From Helicobacteraceae bacterium (GTDB taxonomy: Bacteria > Campylobacterota > Campylobacteria > Campylobacterales > Sulfurimonadaceae), in the NCBI GenBank assembly GCA_013138865.1, contig WTBY01000059.1, forward strand, positions 1 through 49,099: a DNA stretch of 49,099 nt, written 5' to 3'. Positions 17,625 to 27,658 of this stretch are shown in pieces. A program made the position numbers and the translations under genes. The notes beneath the pieces are model-generated. The model ran no database searches, was not told where the DNA came from, and saw nothing but the letters and a program-made list of their open reading frames with translations. Each line of letters begins with the position of its first letter. Within the stretch, counting starts at the first letter, position 1.

Positions 17625-18440
17625 TTGAGCGAAAACAGACCTGAGGTAAAAATGAAAAAAGAACCAATTGGCGATAGAAGAAAATTTCTTTTGAATATGG
17701 CACGAGGTGTTGGAATAGCAACGCTCGGTGGATTTATTTGGAGTGCTCAAGTCGACGCAGTTACTGCGTCAAAGTTGATGCTTCGACCACCAGGTGCCCT
17801 ACCAGAAGCTGATTTTTTGAAAACTTGTATTAAGTGCGGGCTTTGTGTTGAAGCTTGTCCATTTGATACTCTGTTGCTAGCAAAACCAGGAGAAGATAAG
17901 CCTTTAGGAACACCATATTTCACACCACGTACAGTACCATGTTATATGTGTACTGACATACCATGTGTGCCAATATGTCCTACCGGTGCATTGAATGAAG
18001 AGAGTGTTACAACAGATGGAGTACTAGATATTAATAGTGCCGATATGGGACTTGCTATTATCGATCATGAAAGCTGTATAGCATTTTGGGGAATTCAGTG
18101 TGATGCTTGTTATAGAGCATGTCCTCTACTTGGAGAAGCAATTACAATTGAGTACGCAAAGAATGAGAGAACTGGCAAACATGCGTTTATGAAACCAGTT
18201 GTTCAAGGTGATGTGTGTACTGGTTGTGGACTATGTGAAAGAGCGTGTGTAACTGAAAAAGCGTCTATTTTTGTGTTGCCTCGTGAGGTAGCACAAGGAA
18301 AAGCAGGAGACTATTACATTAAGGGTTGGGATAAAAATGATGAGAAGAGGCTAGAAAATGCTAAGGCCATCAAAACAAAAACAAAACTTAGTGAGAAGAG
18401 TGCTTTAGACTCTTTAAATGATGTAGGGGATCTATACTAA
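17625..18440 (+). CDS. napG: ferredoxin-type protein NapG
   Basis: Iron-sulfur protein that with NapH passes quinol electrons to NapA/NapB, replacing NapC. Length 271 aa from TTG 17625 (GAGGAAAG upstream). ATG 17652 with GAGG at 17643-17646 is an equally good start and would give 262 aa. DRRKFLLNMARG is a Tat signal. Four cluster-binding groups are visible: CIKCGLCVEACP (68-79), CYMCTDIPCVPICP (106-119), CDACYRACP (159-167) and CTGCGLCERAC (198-208). The stop overlaps the napH start by one base (TAATG). Confidence 0.95.
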   Translation: MSENRPEVKMKKEPIGDRRKFLLNMARGVGIATLGGFIWSAQVDAVTASKLMLRPPGALPEADFLKTCIKCGLCVEACPFDTLLLAKPGEDKPLGTPYFTPRTVPCYMCTDIPCVPICPTGALNEESVTTDGVLDINSADMGLAIIDHESCIAFWGIQCDACYRACPLLGEAITIEYAKNERTGKHAFMKPVVQGDVCTGCGLCERACVTEKASIFVLPREVAQGKAGDYYIKGWDKNDEKRLENAKAIKTKTKLSEKSALDSLNDVGDLY

Positions 18441-19285
18441 TGAGAAATCTTTGGAATAGCTACCGCTACTTGTTTTTTAGAAGAGTTGTACAGATAGGTT
18501 TGATGTTACTATACTTTGGATCAGCTTCTTGGGGTTGGACTATTTTAATGGGGAACTTAAGTTCATCAAGAATTTTGGACTTTGTTCCTTTAAGTGATCC
18601 TTATGCTGTACTGCAGATGTTTGCAGCTGGTGCTGTCATTAGTGCTGATCTTTTGATTGGCGTTGGTGTGGTAGTAGTACTTTACTCCATAATTGGAGGT
18701 AGAGCATTTTGTAGTTGGGTCTGTCCTGTTAATATAATAACAGATGCAGCCGCAGTTTTAAGAAGAGCGTTAAGAGTAGATAGCCTTAGTGATAGACAGC
18801 GTCTATCAAGAAACCTAAGATACTGGATTTTAGCTATGAGTTTAGTGATCTCATTTTTTATGGGTGTTGCAGCTTTTGAGTTTATATCTCCAGTAGCTAT
18901 GGTTTATAGAGGAATTGTGTTTGGTTTAGGTTTTGGTGCTGCAGCCATACTTATAATTTTTCTTTTTGATCTCTTTGTTTTAAAAGAGGGTTGGTGTGGA
19001 CATATCTGTCCACTTGGTGGATTTTATTCACTTCTTGGTAAGTTTAGTCTTATTCGAGTCTACCACAGCGAAGAGAATTGTACGTTATGTATGAAGTGTA
19101 AAGAAGTCTGTCCTGAACATCAGGTTTTGCATATGGTTGGTAAGTTTAGTGAAAGTGTACTCTCTGGTGAGTGTACAAACTGTGCTAGATGTATCGAAGT
19201 ATGTGATGATGATGCTTTAGAGTTTTCAATAAGAAAAATGGCAGAGAATAAAAAACTAGGAGAGAATAATGACAACATTAAGTAA
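18440..19285 (+). CDS. napH: quinol dehydrogenase membrane component NapH
   Basis: Inner-membrane protein that probably oxidises menaquinol and hands electrons to NapG. Length 281 aa. Four membrane segments are visible (about 17-36, 58-85, 128-148 and 160-182). Two CxxxCP motifs at the membrane face (C91/C95 in CSWVCPVN, C186/C190 in CGHICPLGG) are typical of NapH. The C-terminal cytoplasmic domain has two [4Fe-4S] motifs, CTLCMKCKEVCP (214-225) and CTNCARCIEVC (245-255). The last 17 bases overlap napB, so translation is coupled. Confidence 0.95.
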   Translation: MRNLWNSYRYLFFRRVVQIGLMLLYFGSASWGWTILMGNLSSSRILDFVPLSDPYAVLQMFAAGAVISADLLIGVGVVVVLYSIIGGRAFCSWVCPVNIITDAAAVLRRALRVDSLSDRQRLSRNLRYWILAMSLVISFFMGVAAFEFISPVAMVYRGIVFGLGFGAAAILIIFLFDLFVLKEGWCGHICPLGGFYSLLGKFSLIRVYHSEENCTLCMKCKEVCPEHQVLHMVGKFSESVLSGECTNCARCIEVCDDDALEFSIRKMAENKKLGENNDNIK

Positions 19286-19922
19286 GTTAACAATTAGTTT
19301 AGCAGCTGTCTTATTAATGGCAGGATGTACAGGTGGTGTTTCACCATCTAAGAGTGGTGCAAGTGAGACTGTAAGTGAAGAGTCTTTAGGTTTAAGAAAA
19401 ACAAACCTTTACACAGAAGATACTACAACTGGTGACAAAACTAGTTATGGTAAAGAGTATGCAGGTAGTGGCTATAAAATTAAAAGAGCGTTTCAAGATG
19501 CTCCGCCAATGATTCCTCATGATATTGAGGGAATGTTACCAATTACTATTAAAGACAACCAATGTATTAGTTGTCATATGCCAGAAGTTGCAGCATCAAT
19601 GGGTGCTACACCAGTTCCTGTATCACATTTTACTAACTTTAGAGCAGATACTGCAATTGCTAAAAATGGTAAAATTACTAAAAGTGGTATTGAAATAGAG
19701 AACACGTCAACTGATAAGATGGCACATGTTTCTATTATTAAAAAAGATCAACTTGTTGGTGCAAGATTTAACTGTACGCAGTGTCATGCTCCACAATCAA
19801 CTGGTAAACTAGCAGTTGAGAATACTTTTGAAGCGCAATATCAACAAATTGATGGTGCTGAGAAATCAAGTTGGAATGGTAAAGAATTTATGAAAGGTCT
19901 TGATACTGAACACGGTAAATAA
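19269..19922 (+). CDS. napB: diheme cytochrome c subunit NapB, lipoprotein-like form
   Basis: Small electron-transfer subunit of nitrate reductase. Length 217 aa, longer than typical NapB (about 150). Two c-heme motifs, CISCH (99-103) and CTQCH (169-173), are present; H84 and H120 are candidate distal ligands. The N-terminus (MTTLSKLTISLAAVLLMAGC) ends in a lipobox with Cys20, predicting a lipid anchor rather than a soluble periplasmic protein. A Ser/Thr-rich linker of about 30 residues follows. Start ATG 19269 lies inside napH. Confidence 0.93.
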   Translation: MTTLSKLTISLAAVLLMAGCTGGVSPSKSGASETVSEESLGLRKTNLYTEDTTTGDKTSYGKEYAGSGYKIKRAFQDAPPMIPHDIEGMLPITIKDNQCISCHMPEVAASMGATPVPVSHFTNFRADTAIAKNGKITKSGIEIENTSTDKMAHVSIIKKDQLVGARFNCTQCHAPQSTGKLAVENTFEAQYQQIDGAEKSSWNGKEFMKGLDTEHGK

Positions 19923-19927
19923 GACTT

Positions 19928-20419
19928 ATGGATAGAAGAGAGCTTTTTAGCTTTCTCTCTTCCACACTTAAGGGTGAGGAAAAAAAAGAGAAAGAGATAA
20001 TTTTGCGCCCACCATACTTTGGTGATGAAAGTGCATTTGATACAGAGTGCCAAAATTGTGATGGTAAATGTGCCACCTTGTGTCAAGAGCAAATTATAAT
20101 TATAGGTGAAGATAAAACACCAAAACTTAATTTTGCAAATAGTGGTTGTACTTTTTGTGATGAGTGTGCAATCGCTTGTGAGCCTAATGTTCTTATTTTA
20201 GAGAACAAACAAGATATAAGTGCTAAAATTAGTATAAATAAAAATAAGTGTTTTAGTTGGAACTCTACAATGTGTTTTTCATGTAAAGATCCATGTTTAG
20301 ACAATGCAATAAATTTTCAGGCTATGTTTAAACCATCTATCTCTTTAGAGGATTGTACAGCTTGTGGGTTTTGTATAAGTAGATGTCCAGCAGATGCTAT
20401 AGAAGTAGGGGAGAGTTAA
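19928..20419 (+). CDS. napF: ferredoxin-type protein NapF
   Basis: Cytoplasmic iron-sulfur protein of the nap system, thought to help cofactor loading or redox poise of NapA. Length 163 aa. Four cysteine groups fit [4Fe-4S] clusters: C41/44/48/52, C74/77/80/84, C108/116/119/123 and C143/146/149/153. The third group has a wider first spacing (CFSWNSTMCFSC). There is no Tat or Sec signal. The stop shares a base with napL (TAATG). Confidence 0.88.
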   Translation: MDRRELFSFLSSTLKGEEKKEKEIILRPPYFGDESAFDTECQNCDGKCATLCQEQIIIIGEDKTPKLNFANSGCTFCDECAIACEPNVLILENKQDISAKISINKNKCFSWNSTMCFSCKDPCLDNAINFQAMFKPSISLEDCTACGFCISRCPADAIEVGES

Positions 20420-21372
20420 TGAAAATTATTTTAATTATAATGTTTAGCTTGTTAAGCATTAATGCTTCTGCTATAGAGATGCCATTTAAAAAATATGAAT
20501 CAAGCGGAGCAGTAGTTGACTTAGTTATTGATTCTAATAGGCTCTACAGTGCTACAGATGCTAGTGCCGTAGATATCTTTGATATTAAGAGTGCAAAAAT
20601 TTTAAAAACTCTAAAAGTTGATCAGATAACTGACTTTATGGGTGATATAATAGACTCAAAAGTTTACTCTGTAGATGTTTTAGCTGGCAAAATTATGATC
20701 CTCTCACAAGGTAAGAAAGGTTTTAGAAGAGTTCATATTTATGAAAATGAGCAGATGGAGCTTATAATTCCTTGGAGTGAAAAAATATCTATTGCTAAAG
20801 CTAAGTTTATAGATAAAGATACAATTCTTCTAGGCACACTTGGTAGTATGCTTATAGCTTATGATATAACTAGTAAAAAAATTAAATGGGAAATTCAAGC
20901 CTCAGGTTCAAAGTTCTCTAACTTTGCACTTAATGAGACTAGAGATAGAGTAGTTAGTGCCGATGAGAGTGGAGATCTTAAAATATTTGATCTTAAAGAT
21001 GGCTCGCTACTTAAAGAGTTAAGTGGACAGAACTTGGACAATGTATTTCAAGTTGCTTTTAAAAATTCTATAATTGCAACAGCAGGGCAAGATAGAAGAG
21101 CTGTTATATATAACTTAAAAAATGGTAGTGCTTATTATGAAAAAGCATCTTTTTTAATTTACAGTATCGGTCTTTCTGACAGTGCTAAACTAGCTGCTTA
21201 CTCTAGTGATGAATATAATAATGTTACACTCTTTAATACATCTACAAAAAAAGTATTAGGCAAGTTTGGTGACAATAAAATGACAATCAGTAATATACTC
21301 TTCTTAGGTGAAGATGAGTTATTTGTTGCATGTGACAGTAATACAATTAATCTATATAAAATAAAGGAATAA
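20419..21372 (+). CDS. napL: NapL, periplasmic WD40-like beta-propeller protein
   Basis: Nap accessory protein found in Campylobacterota; its precise role is unclear. Length 317 aa from ATG 20419, which overlaps the napF stop. An upstream in-frame extension to 20383 lies inside napF and lacks a signal peptide, so it is rejected. The N-terminus MKIILIIMFSLLSINASA is a Sec signal. The rest is repeated beta-strand blade sequence (DLVIDSNRLYSATDASAVDIFD, FALNETRDRVVSADESGDLKIFD, IATAGQDRRAVIYNL), like a seven-bladed propeller. A scaffold or maturation role is inferred. Confidence 0.82.
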   Translation: MKIILIIMFSLLSINASAIEMPFKKYESSGAVVDLVIDSNRLYSATDASAVDIFDIKSAKILKTLKVDQITDFMGDIIDSKVYSVDVLAGKIMILSQGKKGFRRVHIYENEQMELIIPWSEKISIAKAKFIDKDTILLGTLGSMLIAYDITSKKIKWEIQASGSKFSNFALNETRDRVVSADESGDLKIFDLKDGSLLKELSGQNLDNVFQVAFKNSIIATAGQDRRAVIYNLKNGSAYYEKASFLIYSIGLSDSAKLAAYSSDEYNNVTLFNTSTKKVLGKFGDNKMTISNILFLGEDELFVACDSNTINLYKIKE

Positions 21373-21373
21373 A

Positions 21374-21760
21374 ATGAATATATCAAGCATAGTGGTTCAA
21401 ACTGTACCAAAGTTTTTAGAAGAAGTAGTAGAGAGTTTAAAAAAGTGTGACGTTTGTGATTATCATTTTCATGATAAAAAAGGGCGTATTATCATCACGA
21501 TCGAGGGTGATGGAGTTGAAGAAGAGTTGAAAAAACTAAGAGTTGTTGAGAATATTCCTCATGTTGTTGCTGCTGATATGCAGATGGCTTATAGCGAAGA
21601 CGAACTAAATGAGCATATGAAAGTATTGGAAAATGCTGACATAGTCCCTAGAGTGCTAAACGATGACTCAATTGCTGTAAAAGATATAGTATATAATGGA
21701 GATCTTAAGAAAAAGGATCTTGAATCATTTGCTAGAACTTTTGATGAGACAGTTAGATAA
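21374..21760 (+). CDS. napD: NapD, Tat-signal chaperone for NapA
   Basis: Cytoplasmic chaperone that binds the NapA twin-arginine signal. Length 128 aa: the first about 80 residues (MNISSIVVQTVPKFLEEV, then GRIIITIEGDGVEEE and ENIPHVVAADMQMAY) follow the ferredoxin-like NapD pattern. The tail of about 45 residues, containing IVPRVLNDDSIAVKDIVYNGDLKKK, is extra relative to E. coli NapD (87 aa). One base separates it from the napL stop. CGATCG at 21498. Confidence 0.9.
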   Translation: MNISSIVVQTVPKFLEEVVESLKKCDVCDYHFHDKKGRIIITIEGDGVEEELKKLRVVENIPHVVAADMQMAYSEDELNEHMKVLENADIVPRVLNDDSIAVKDIVYNGDLKKKDLESFARTFDETVR

Positions 21761-21763
21761 GTT

Positions 21764-22051
21764 ATGGGTGTAGTATTTGAGTCAACCATAAAAATGGGTG
21801 AAAATAACGAATGGTATATTGAACTTAAAGACACTGTAGATGCTAGAGTTGAGATCTGTATTAGTTTAGAAGAGTACTCTGAAAAAGTCGAAGAGTTAGG
21901 TAAAGACTATGGTGGAAATATCGATGAAGTTAAGTGGTTAAAAGATGATAACGTACCACCGCATGTAATGGATGAGATACGTGAAGGTATGTCAAAAATT
22001 CAAGCAGACATCGAAGAAAAATCTGGTAAACCTATAGACCTTAAAAAGTAA
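21764..22051 (+). CDS. small acidic protein at the end of the nap operon (95 aa), unknown
   Basis: Starts 3 bases after the napD stop with a weak ribosome site, so it is probably translated from the nap mRNA. The protein is soluble, rich in Glu/Asp/Lys, with a strand-rich first third (GVVFESTIKMGENNEWYIELKDTVDARVEICI is its N-terminal block in two parts) and a helical remainder (about residues 30-90). There is no Cys, signal or membrane segment, so an electron-transfer role is unlikely. I do not recognise the family. Its position suggests a nap assembly or regulatory accessory, unproven. Confidence 0.75.
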   Translation: MGVVFESTIKMGENNEWYIELKDTVDARVEICISLEEYSEKVEELGKDYGGNIDEVKWLKDDNVPPHVMDEIREGMSKIQADIEEKSGKPIDLKK

Positions 22052-22064
22052 ATTTTAATTTATT

Positions 22065-22087
22065 ATATCCTCTATATATGAGGATAT
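22065..22087. terminator. terminator between the nap operon and fabI
   Basis: ATATCCTC (22065-22072), loop TATATAT, GAGGATAT (22080-22087). An 8-bp perfect stem sits exactly between two converging operons. U-runs are poor on both sides, so Rho-independent strength is uncertain. Confidence 0.55.
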
Positions 22088-22096
22088 TAATAATGC

Positions 22097-23645
<1,549 letters not shown>

Positions 23646-23648
23646 TTT

Positions 23649-24842
23649 TTACTCGCTTAATAGTGCTTTAACACCTGGAAGTACTTTACCCTCTAAAAGC
23701 TCTAAAGAAGCTCCACCACCAGTAGAGATAAAACTCATCTCTTCATCAAGTCCAACACGCTGAACAAGGTCGGCTGTATCACCACCACCAACAACAGTTG
23801 TTGCGTAACTATCAGCAACAAAGTGAGCTATTTTATTTGAACCACGAGCAAATTTGTCCATTTCATAAACACCCATAGGACCGTTCCATAAAACTGTTTG
23901 AACATCTGCTAAAACTTCACGGTAAAGTCTTACCGTTGCAGGACCAATATCTAAGCCCATCCAACCAGGTGGAATTTCTTGTGAAGTTGTTAGCTTACTT
24001 ATAGAGTCAGCTGAAAATGTTTGAGCTGCAACAACATCTATAGGTAAGTAAAACTTAACACCTAAGCGTCTTGCTTCATCCATAATATGTTGTGCATCTT
24101 CTAGTAAGTCATCTTCAACTAGTGAATTTCCTACATCATAACCTAACTGCTTTAAGAATGTAAATGCCATTCCTCCACCAACTAAAACTTTGTCAACTTT
24201 AGGGAGCAGGTTTATAAGAGCTTCAAGTTTACCTGAAACTTTACTTCCACCTACGATCGCACAAAATGGACGAACTGGATTTTTCATAAGTTTAGCAAAG
24301 AAGTCTATCTCTTTTTGCAGTAAAAAACCTGCTGCTTTAGTAGAGTCGTCAAAATATTGTGTCATACCATCAACTGAAGCATGAGCTCGGTGACTAACCC
24401 CAAAAGCATCATTTATGTAAATATCAGCCATAGATGCCAATGTCTTTGAGAATGTTTCATCATTTTTAGTCTCACCTGGCTCAAAGCGTAAGTTCTCTAA
24501 AAGAAGAACATCACCACTTTTTAGGTTTTGTACTTTTAAGTGAGCATCTTCGCCTATTACATCTTTAGCTAAAGTAACATCTCTTTTAAGAAGTTGATGA
24601 ATACGTCTAGCAACTGGTGCAAGTGAGTCTTTTGAGTCAACTACACCTTTAGGACGACCAAGGTGTGAAGCTAAAATAACTGCACAGTCTGCATCTAAAC
24701 AGTAGTTTATTGTAGAGATTGCAGAACGAATACGACGATCGTCAGTTATATTTCCATACTCATCAAGAGGAACATTGAAGTCACATCTTATAAATACTTT
24801 TTTATCTTGAAGGTCTAAGTGTTTTATATTTAAGAGTTCCAT
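23649..24842 (-). CDS. pgk: phosphoglycerate kinase
   Basis: Transfers phosphate between 1,3-bisphosphoglycerate and ADP. Length 397 aa. N-terminal substrate site: [15 protein letters not shown], the ASHLGRPKG loop and [11 protein letters not shown]. The hinge and C-terminal nucleotide domain show [43 protein letters not shown] and the closing [10 protein letters not shown]...[14 protein letters not shown]. It lies 6 bp after gapA and 3 bp before tpiA, in one operon. CGATCG at 24254 and 24736. Confidence 0.97.
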   Translation of the reverse strand: MELLNIKHLDLQDKKVFIRCDFNVPLDEYGNITDDRRIRSAISTINYCLDADCAVILASHLGRPKGVVDSKDSLAPVARRIHQLLKRDVTLAKDVIGEDAHLKVQNLKSGDVLLLENLRFEPGETKNDETFSKTLASMADIYINDAFGVSHRAHASVDGMTQYFDDSTKAAGFLLQKEIDFFAKLMKNPVRPFCAIVGGSKVSGKLEALINLLPKVDKVLVGGGMAFTFLKQLGYDVGNSLVEDDLLEDAQHIMDEARRLGVKFYLPIDVVAAQTFSADSISKLTTSQEIPPGWMGLDIGPATVRLYREVLADVQTVLWNGPMGVYEMDKFARGSNKIAHFVADSYATTVVGGGDTADLVQRVGLDEEMSFISTGGGASLELLEGKVLPGVKALLSE

Positions 24843-24848
24843 TTAAAC

Positions 24849-25850
24849 CTACTTTGTAATATGTAGAGCCATGTCTACTAAACGACATGAGTAACCCCAC
24901 TCGTTGTCATACCAAGCCATTACTTTTACCATGTTGCCTTGAATAACTTGTGTTAAATCATCTGCAATAATTGAGCTATACTCACATCCTACAAAATCTT
25001 GAGAAACTCTCATATCTTCATCAATAAGCACTAGACCTTTCATAGAAGTAGTAGCTTTTTCTTTAAACAGAGCGCTAATTTCTTCTTTAGAAGTATCTTT
25101 TTTAACTACTACATTTAGATCAACCATAGATACATTTGGAGTAGGAACACGAACACTTTGACCATGAAGTTTTCCAACAAGTTGAGGAAGCACAAGACCT
25201 ATAGCTTTTGCAGCACCAGTAGTTGTTGGGATCATGTTAACAGCTGCCGCGCGAGCGCGACGCTTATCTTTTGAGTGTTTAACATCTAAAATACTTTGAT
25301 CGTTTGTGTAAGAGTGAATAGTAGTCATAAGACCTTTCTCAATAGTAAAAGCATCATCTAGCATTTTTGCAACAGGACCTAAACAGTTTGTTGTACATGA
25401 AGCGTTAGAAACAATTTTTTGACCCTCATATAGGTTCTCGTTTACACCCATTACAAAAGTAGGCGTTGCACTATCTTTTGCAGGAGCTGAGAAAAGAACT
25501 TTTTCAACACCATTGTCTAGGTGAACTTGTGCACTCTCTTGAGTTAAGAAAACACCAGTACACTCTAAAACTAGATCAGCTCCACAATCTGCAAAACCTA
25601 AGTTTTTAGGATCACGATCAGAAAATACTCTAACTTTTTTATTATTAACTAATAGGTTGTTCTCGTCTGCGATCGCAACTTCTTTAGCAAATGTTCCATG
25701 AACAGAGTCATTTTTTAAAAGGTAAACCATCATATCTAGTGAAGCTAAGTCATTTATTGCTACTAGTTCTATATCATCTCTTTCGCTAACTATGCGAGCT
25801 ACACAACGTCCGATACGTCCAAAACCATTAATTGCTATTTTAAGTGCCAT
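24849..25850 (-). CDS. gapA: glyceraldehyde-3-phosphate dehydrogenase (NAD-type)
   Basis: Length 333 aa. Rossmann motif INGFGRIGR, with Asp34 after the second strand (AINDLA), which favours NAD over NADP. The catalytic Cys152 lies in SNASCTTNCLGP, with His179 in TIHSYT. The C-terminal WYDNEWGYSCR is canonical. AGGA lies just upstream of the ATG. First gene of the reverse glycolytic operon, divergent from nadD with 63 bp between the starts. Contains GCGATCGC at 25669-25676. Confidence 0.97.
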   Translation of the reverse strand: MALKIAINGFGRIGRCVARIVSERDDIELVAINDLASLDMMVYLLKNDSVHGTFAKEVAIADENNLLVNNKKVRVFSDRDPKNLGFADCGADLVLECTGVFLTQESAQVHLDNGVEKVLFSAPAKDSATPTFVMGVNENLYEGQKIVSNASCTTNCLGPVAKMLDDAFTIEKGLMTTIHSYTNDQSILDVKHSKDKRRARAAAVNMIPTTTGAAKAIGLVLPQLVGKLHGQSVRVPTPNVSMVDLNVVVKKDTSKEEISALFKEKATTSMKGLVLIDEDMRVSQDFVGCEYSSIIADDLTQVIQGNMVKVMAWYDNEWGYSCRLVDMALHITK

Positions 25851-25896
25851 ATATAAAAGTCCTATATAAATAAAGTGAGTTATTTTAGCGAAAATT

Positions 25897-25905
25897 TGCT
25901 ATAAT
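25897..25905 (+). promoter_or_regulatory. extended -10 placing the nadD transcript start at its ATG
   Basis: TG at 25897-25898 and TATAAT at 25900-25905; the ATG is at 25914. A start 7 bases after the -10 falls at about 25912, leaving 0-2 nt of leader, and there is no Shine-Dalgarno sequence. The spacer CCACTTA is shared with the cinA-like gene promoter at 45737-45745. Confidence 0.6.
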
Positions 25906-25913
25906 CCACTTAA

Positions 25914-26714
25914 ATGAATATAGCAATTTACGGTGGTAGTTTCGATCCTCTCCATTTTGGTCATAAAAAAGTGGTAGAAACAGCACTTGATGAGCTTGAA
26001 ATTGATAGGCTTATTATAGTACCTACATTTTTAAACCCTTTCAAAAAAGAGTTTTTTTTAGAACCAAATAGGCGGTTAAATTCTCTCAAAAAAGAGTTTT
26101 TTAATTTAAAGAAAGTAGAAATTAGTAGTTTTGAAATTGATTTGAAACGCTCAGTTTCTACTATAGAAACAGTAAAACACTTTAAAAAAGGTGTAGGTAA
26201 GATTTTTCTAATTATCGGAGCCGATAATTTAAAAAATTTACATAAATGGAAAAATTTTGAAGAGTTAAACTCATTAGTTACATGGGTAATCGCTTCAAGA
26301 GATGCTATAGATATACCATCAACATTTAAAACTATAAAAGTTGATGTAGACATAAGTTCAACAAAAATAAGGAAAAAAATGCAAGATATAAAGTTTAGAG
26401 TAGAAAAAATTAGTAGAGTTTTAGATGATAATAAAGCAGATGCAATCGAGGTTTTTGATCTTAAGGATCAGGACTATATAGTTGACTATGTAGTGTTAGC
26501 TACATCTCTAGGTATTCGTCATACTGAGGCACTTCTTAACCACTTGAAAAATAACCTAAAACCAGCGGAAGAGTTTTTACATATAGATGAAAGTGGTGAC
26601 TGGATTGCTATAGATTTGGGTGATATTTTTATACATATAATGACAGCTGAAACAAGAGTTAAGTACGACATGGAAGGCTTTTTAGCTTCACTTAAAAAAA
26701 CTGAAGAAAAGTAG
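25914..26714 (+). CDS. nadD-rsfS: fused NadD-RsfS: nicotinate-nucleotide adenylyltransferase and ribosomal silencing factor
   Basis: Length 266 aa in one frame. Residues 1-155 are NadD: GGSFDPLHFGHKK with the HxGH nucleotidyltransferase motif, FLIIGADNLKNLHKW and the C-terminal ISSTKIRKK. NadD makes deamido-NAD from nicotinate mononucleotide and ATP. Residues 156-266 are RsfS: MQDIKFRVEKI, AIEVFDLKDQDYIVDYVVLATSLGIRHTEALL, GDWIAIDLGDIFIHIMT. RsfS binds uL14 and blocks subunit joining in starvation. The usual last helix of NadD is missing and RsfS begins directly after ISSTKIR. Met156 has its own ribosome site. The genes are commonly adjacent in bacteria; fusion is less usual. No Shine-Dalgarno before ATG 25914 (probably leaderless). 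Confidence 0.92.
   Translation: MNIAIYGGSFDPLHFGHKKVVETALDELEIDRLIIVPTFLNPFKKEFFLEPNRRLNSLKKEFFNLKKVEISSFEIDLKRSVSTIETVKHFKKGVGKIFLIIGADNLKNLHKWKNFEELNSLVTWVIASRDAIDIPSTFKTIKVDVDISSTKIRKKMQDIKFRVEKISRVLDDNKADAIEVFDLKDQDYIVDYVVLATSLGIRHTEALLNHLKNNLKPAEEFLHIDESGDWIAIDLGDIFIHIMTAETRVKYDMEGFLASLKKTEEK
26369..26381 (+). promoter_or_regulatory. internal in-frame ribosome site and ATG for separate RsfS
   Basis: AAGGA (26369-26373), 5 bases, then ATG (26379-26381) encoding Met156, the expected first residue of RsfS. It would allow a free 111-aa RsfS besides the fusion. Whether it is used cannot be told from sequence. Confidence 0.55.
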
Positions 26715-26725
26715 TTTTATAAATT

Positions 26726-26745
26726 AACAGCTTTTTTAAGCTGTT
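26726..26745. terminator. terminator shared by nadD-rsfS and the converging gene
   Basis: AACAGCTT (26726-26733), loop TTTT, AAGCTGTT (26738-26745), then TTAAC. The stop codon of the reverse-strand gene (26736-26738) lies in the loop, so coding sequence and terminator are overlaid. Confidence 0.7.
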
Positions 26746-27095
26746 TTAACATATCCATTTTTAATTCTTTTATCTTCTCGTGCAAGCTTTTTCTCGTATT
26801 GATCTTTTACATTTTGCTCAGTTTGATATTCATGTAGATCAGTATGTATACTACCACCCGCAAGACCTTGTAATCTTTCTTTCTCAATATCAACAGGAGA
26901 ATTTTTTAGTTTAATTTTATACATATGTGTTAGGTTGTTGTATAGTTCCAGCGAACTACCATAGTTTTTTGTGTAGCCACTAGTGTAGATCAATCTATAT
27001 TTACCATTTTGAGTTACCTCAATATGTGAAATTCCTACACCTTTAGACCTTGCTATAGTTAGGATTTCTTCAAAAATTTCTGCACTTATTAACAT
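26736..27095 (-). CDS. conserved-looking hypothetical protein (119 aa)
   Basis: Soluble basic protein with no signal or membrane segment. The N-terminal 50 residues alternate helix and strands (FEEILTIARSKGVGISHIEV then NGKYRLIYTSGY). The C-terminal half is polar and helical (residues about 85-115, EQNVKDQYEKKLAREDKR). I recognise no family. A TATAAT -10 lies at 27131-27136 (reverse) and AAAGG precedes the ATG, so it seems to have its own promoter. Its 3' end is set into the terminator shared with nadD-rsfS. Confidence 0.7.
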   Translation of the reverse strand: MLISAEIFEEILTIARSKGVGISHIEVTQNGKYRLIYTSGYTKNYGSSLELYNNLTHMYKIKLKNSPVDIEKERLQGLAGGSIHTDLHEYQTEQNVKDQYEKKLAREDKRIKNGYVKTA

Positions 27096-27193
27096 ATGAC
27101 AACCTTTAGTGCTGATAACATCGGTAATTAATTATATTTATTAAAGTTTTTGAGGTGAAATTTATATATTGTTTAAATCAAAGAAGTATATAG

Positions 27194-27213
27194 TGCCACG
27201 CGAAAGCGTGGCA
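27194..27213 (-). terminator. terminator of hup
   Basis: TGCCACGC (27194-27201), GAAA, GCGTGGCA (27206-27213): a GC-rich 8-bp stem just after the hup stop (reverse strand). Downstream (lower coordinates) is AT-rich but without a long U-run. Confidence 0.7.
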
Positions 27214-27228
27214 GAAGAGAAGTGGTTA

Positions 27229-27513
27229 TTATTTACCAGCAGCTACAGCGTCTTTAAGACCCTTACCAGCTTTGAATTTAGGAACCATTTTATCTTGAGT
27301 TGTATAAGTTTTGTCAGTACCTGGAACTTTTCCAGATTTACCTTTTTGTAGTGCAGCATTAAAACTACCAAAACCAACAAGAGAAACATCTTCTTTAGCA
27401 ACTAGTGCCTCTGTAATTGCACCTGTAAATGCTTTTATTGCAGCTTCAGCTTCAACTTTAGTTTTGTACTCACCATTTTTTTGAACTAGTTCAACGAATT
27501 GTGCTTTATTCAT
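27229..27513 (-). CDS. hup: DNA-binding protein HU
   Basis: Histone-like nucleoid protein that bends DNA as a dimer. Length 94 aa. MNKAQFVELVQKNG is the N-terminal helix, GFGSFNAALQKGKSGKVPGTDKTY covers the turn and the start of the beta arm, and MVPKFKAGKGLKDAV is the conserved C-terminal part. Arm residues differ from E. coli HU (VPGTDKTYTTQDK in place of RNPQTG), a recognised variant in Campylobacterota. AAGGAT precedes the ATG. About 145 bp of AT-rich sequence with the promoter separate it from the gene upstream. Confidence 0.94.
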   Translation of the reverse strand: MNKAQFVELVQKNGEYKTKVEAEAAIKAFTGAITEALVAKEDVSLVGFGSFNAALQKGKSGKVPGTDKTYTTQDKMVPKFKAGKGLKDAVAAGK

Positions 27514-27658
27514 ATTAAGAATCCTTCAAGTAAATTACCATTAACAAACATAGTGTTTAAGGTATTGTTGTTGATACTCTATAGATATTTTCCTTAAAGT
27601 TTACTTCTGTTTGTAATTTAATGAACTATTTTTTAAAAAAGTGCAATTTTTTTTGCTT

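Noticed and set aside
20383-20418. Upstream start for NapL
   Set aside because: The extra 12 residues lie within napF and would bury the signal peptide; the ATG at 20419 overlaps the napF stop as in other junctions.
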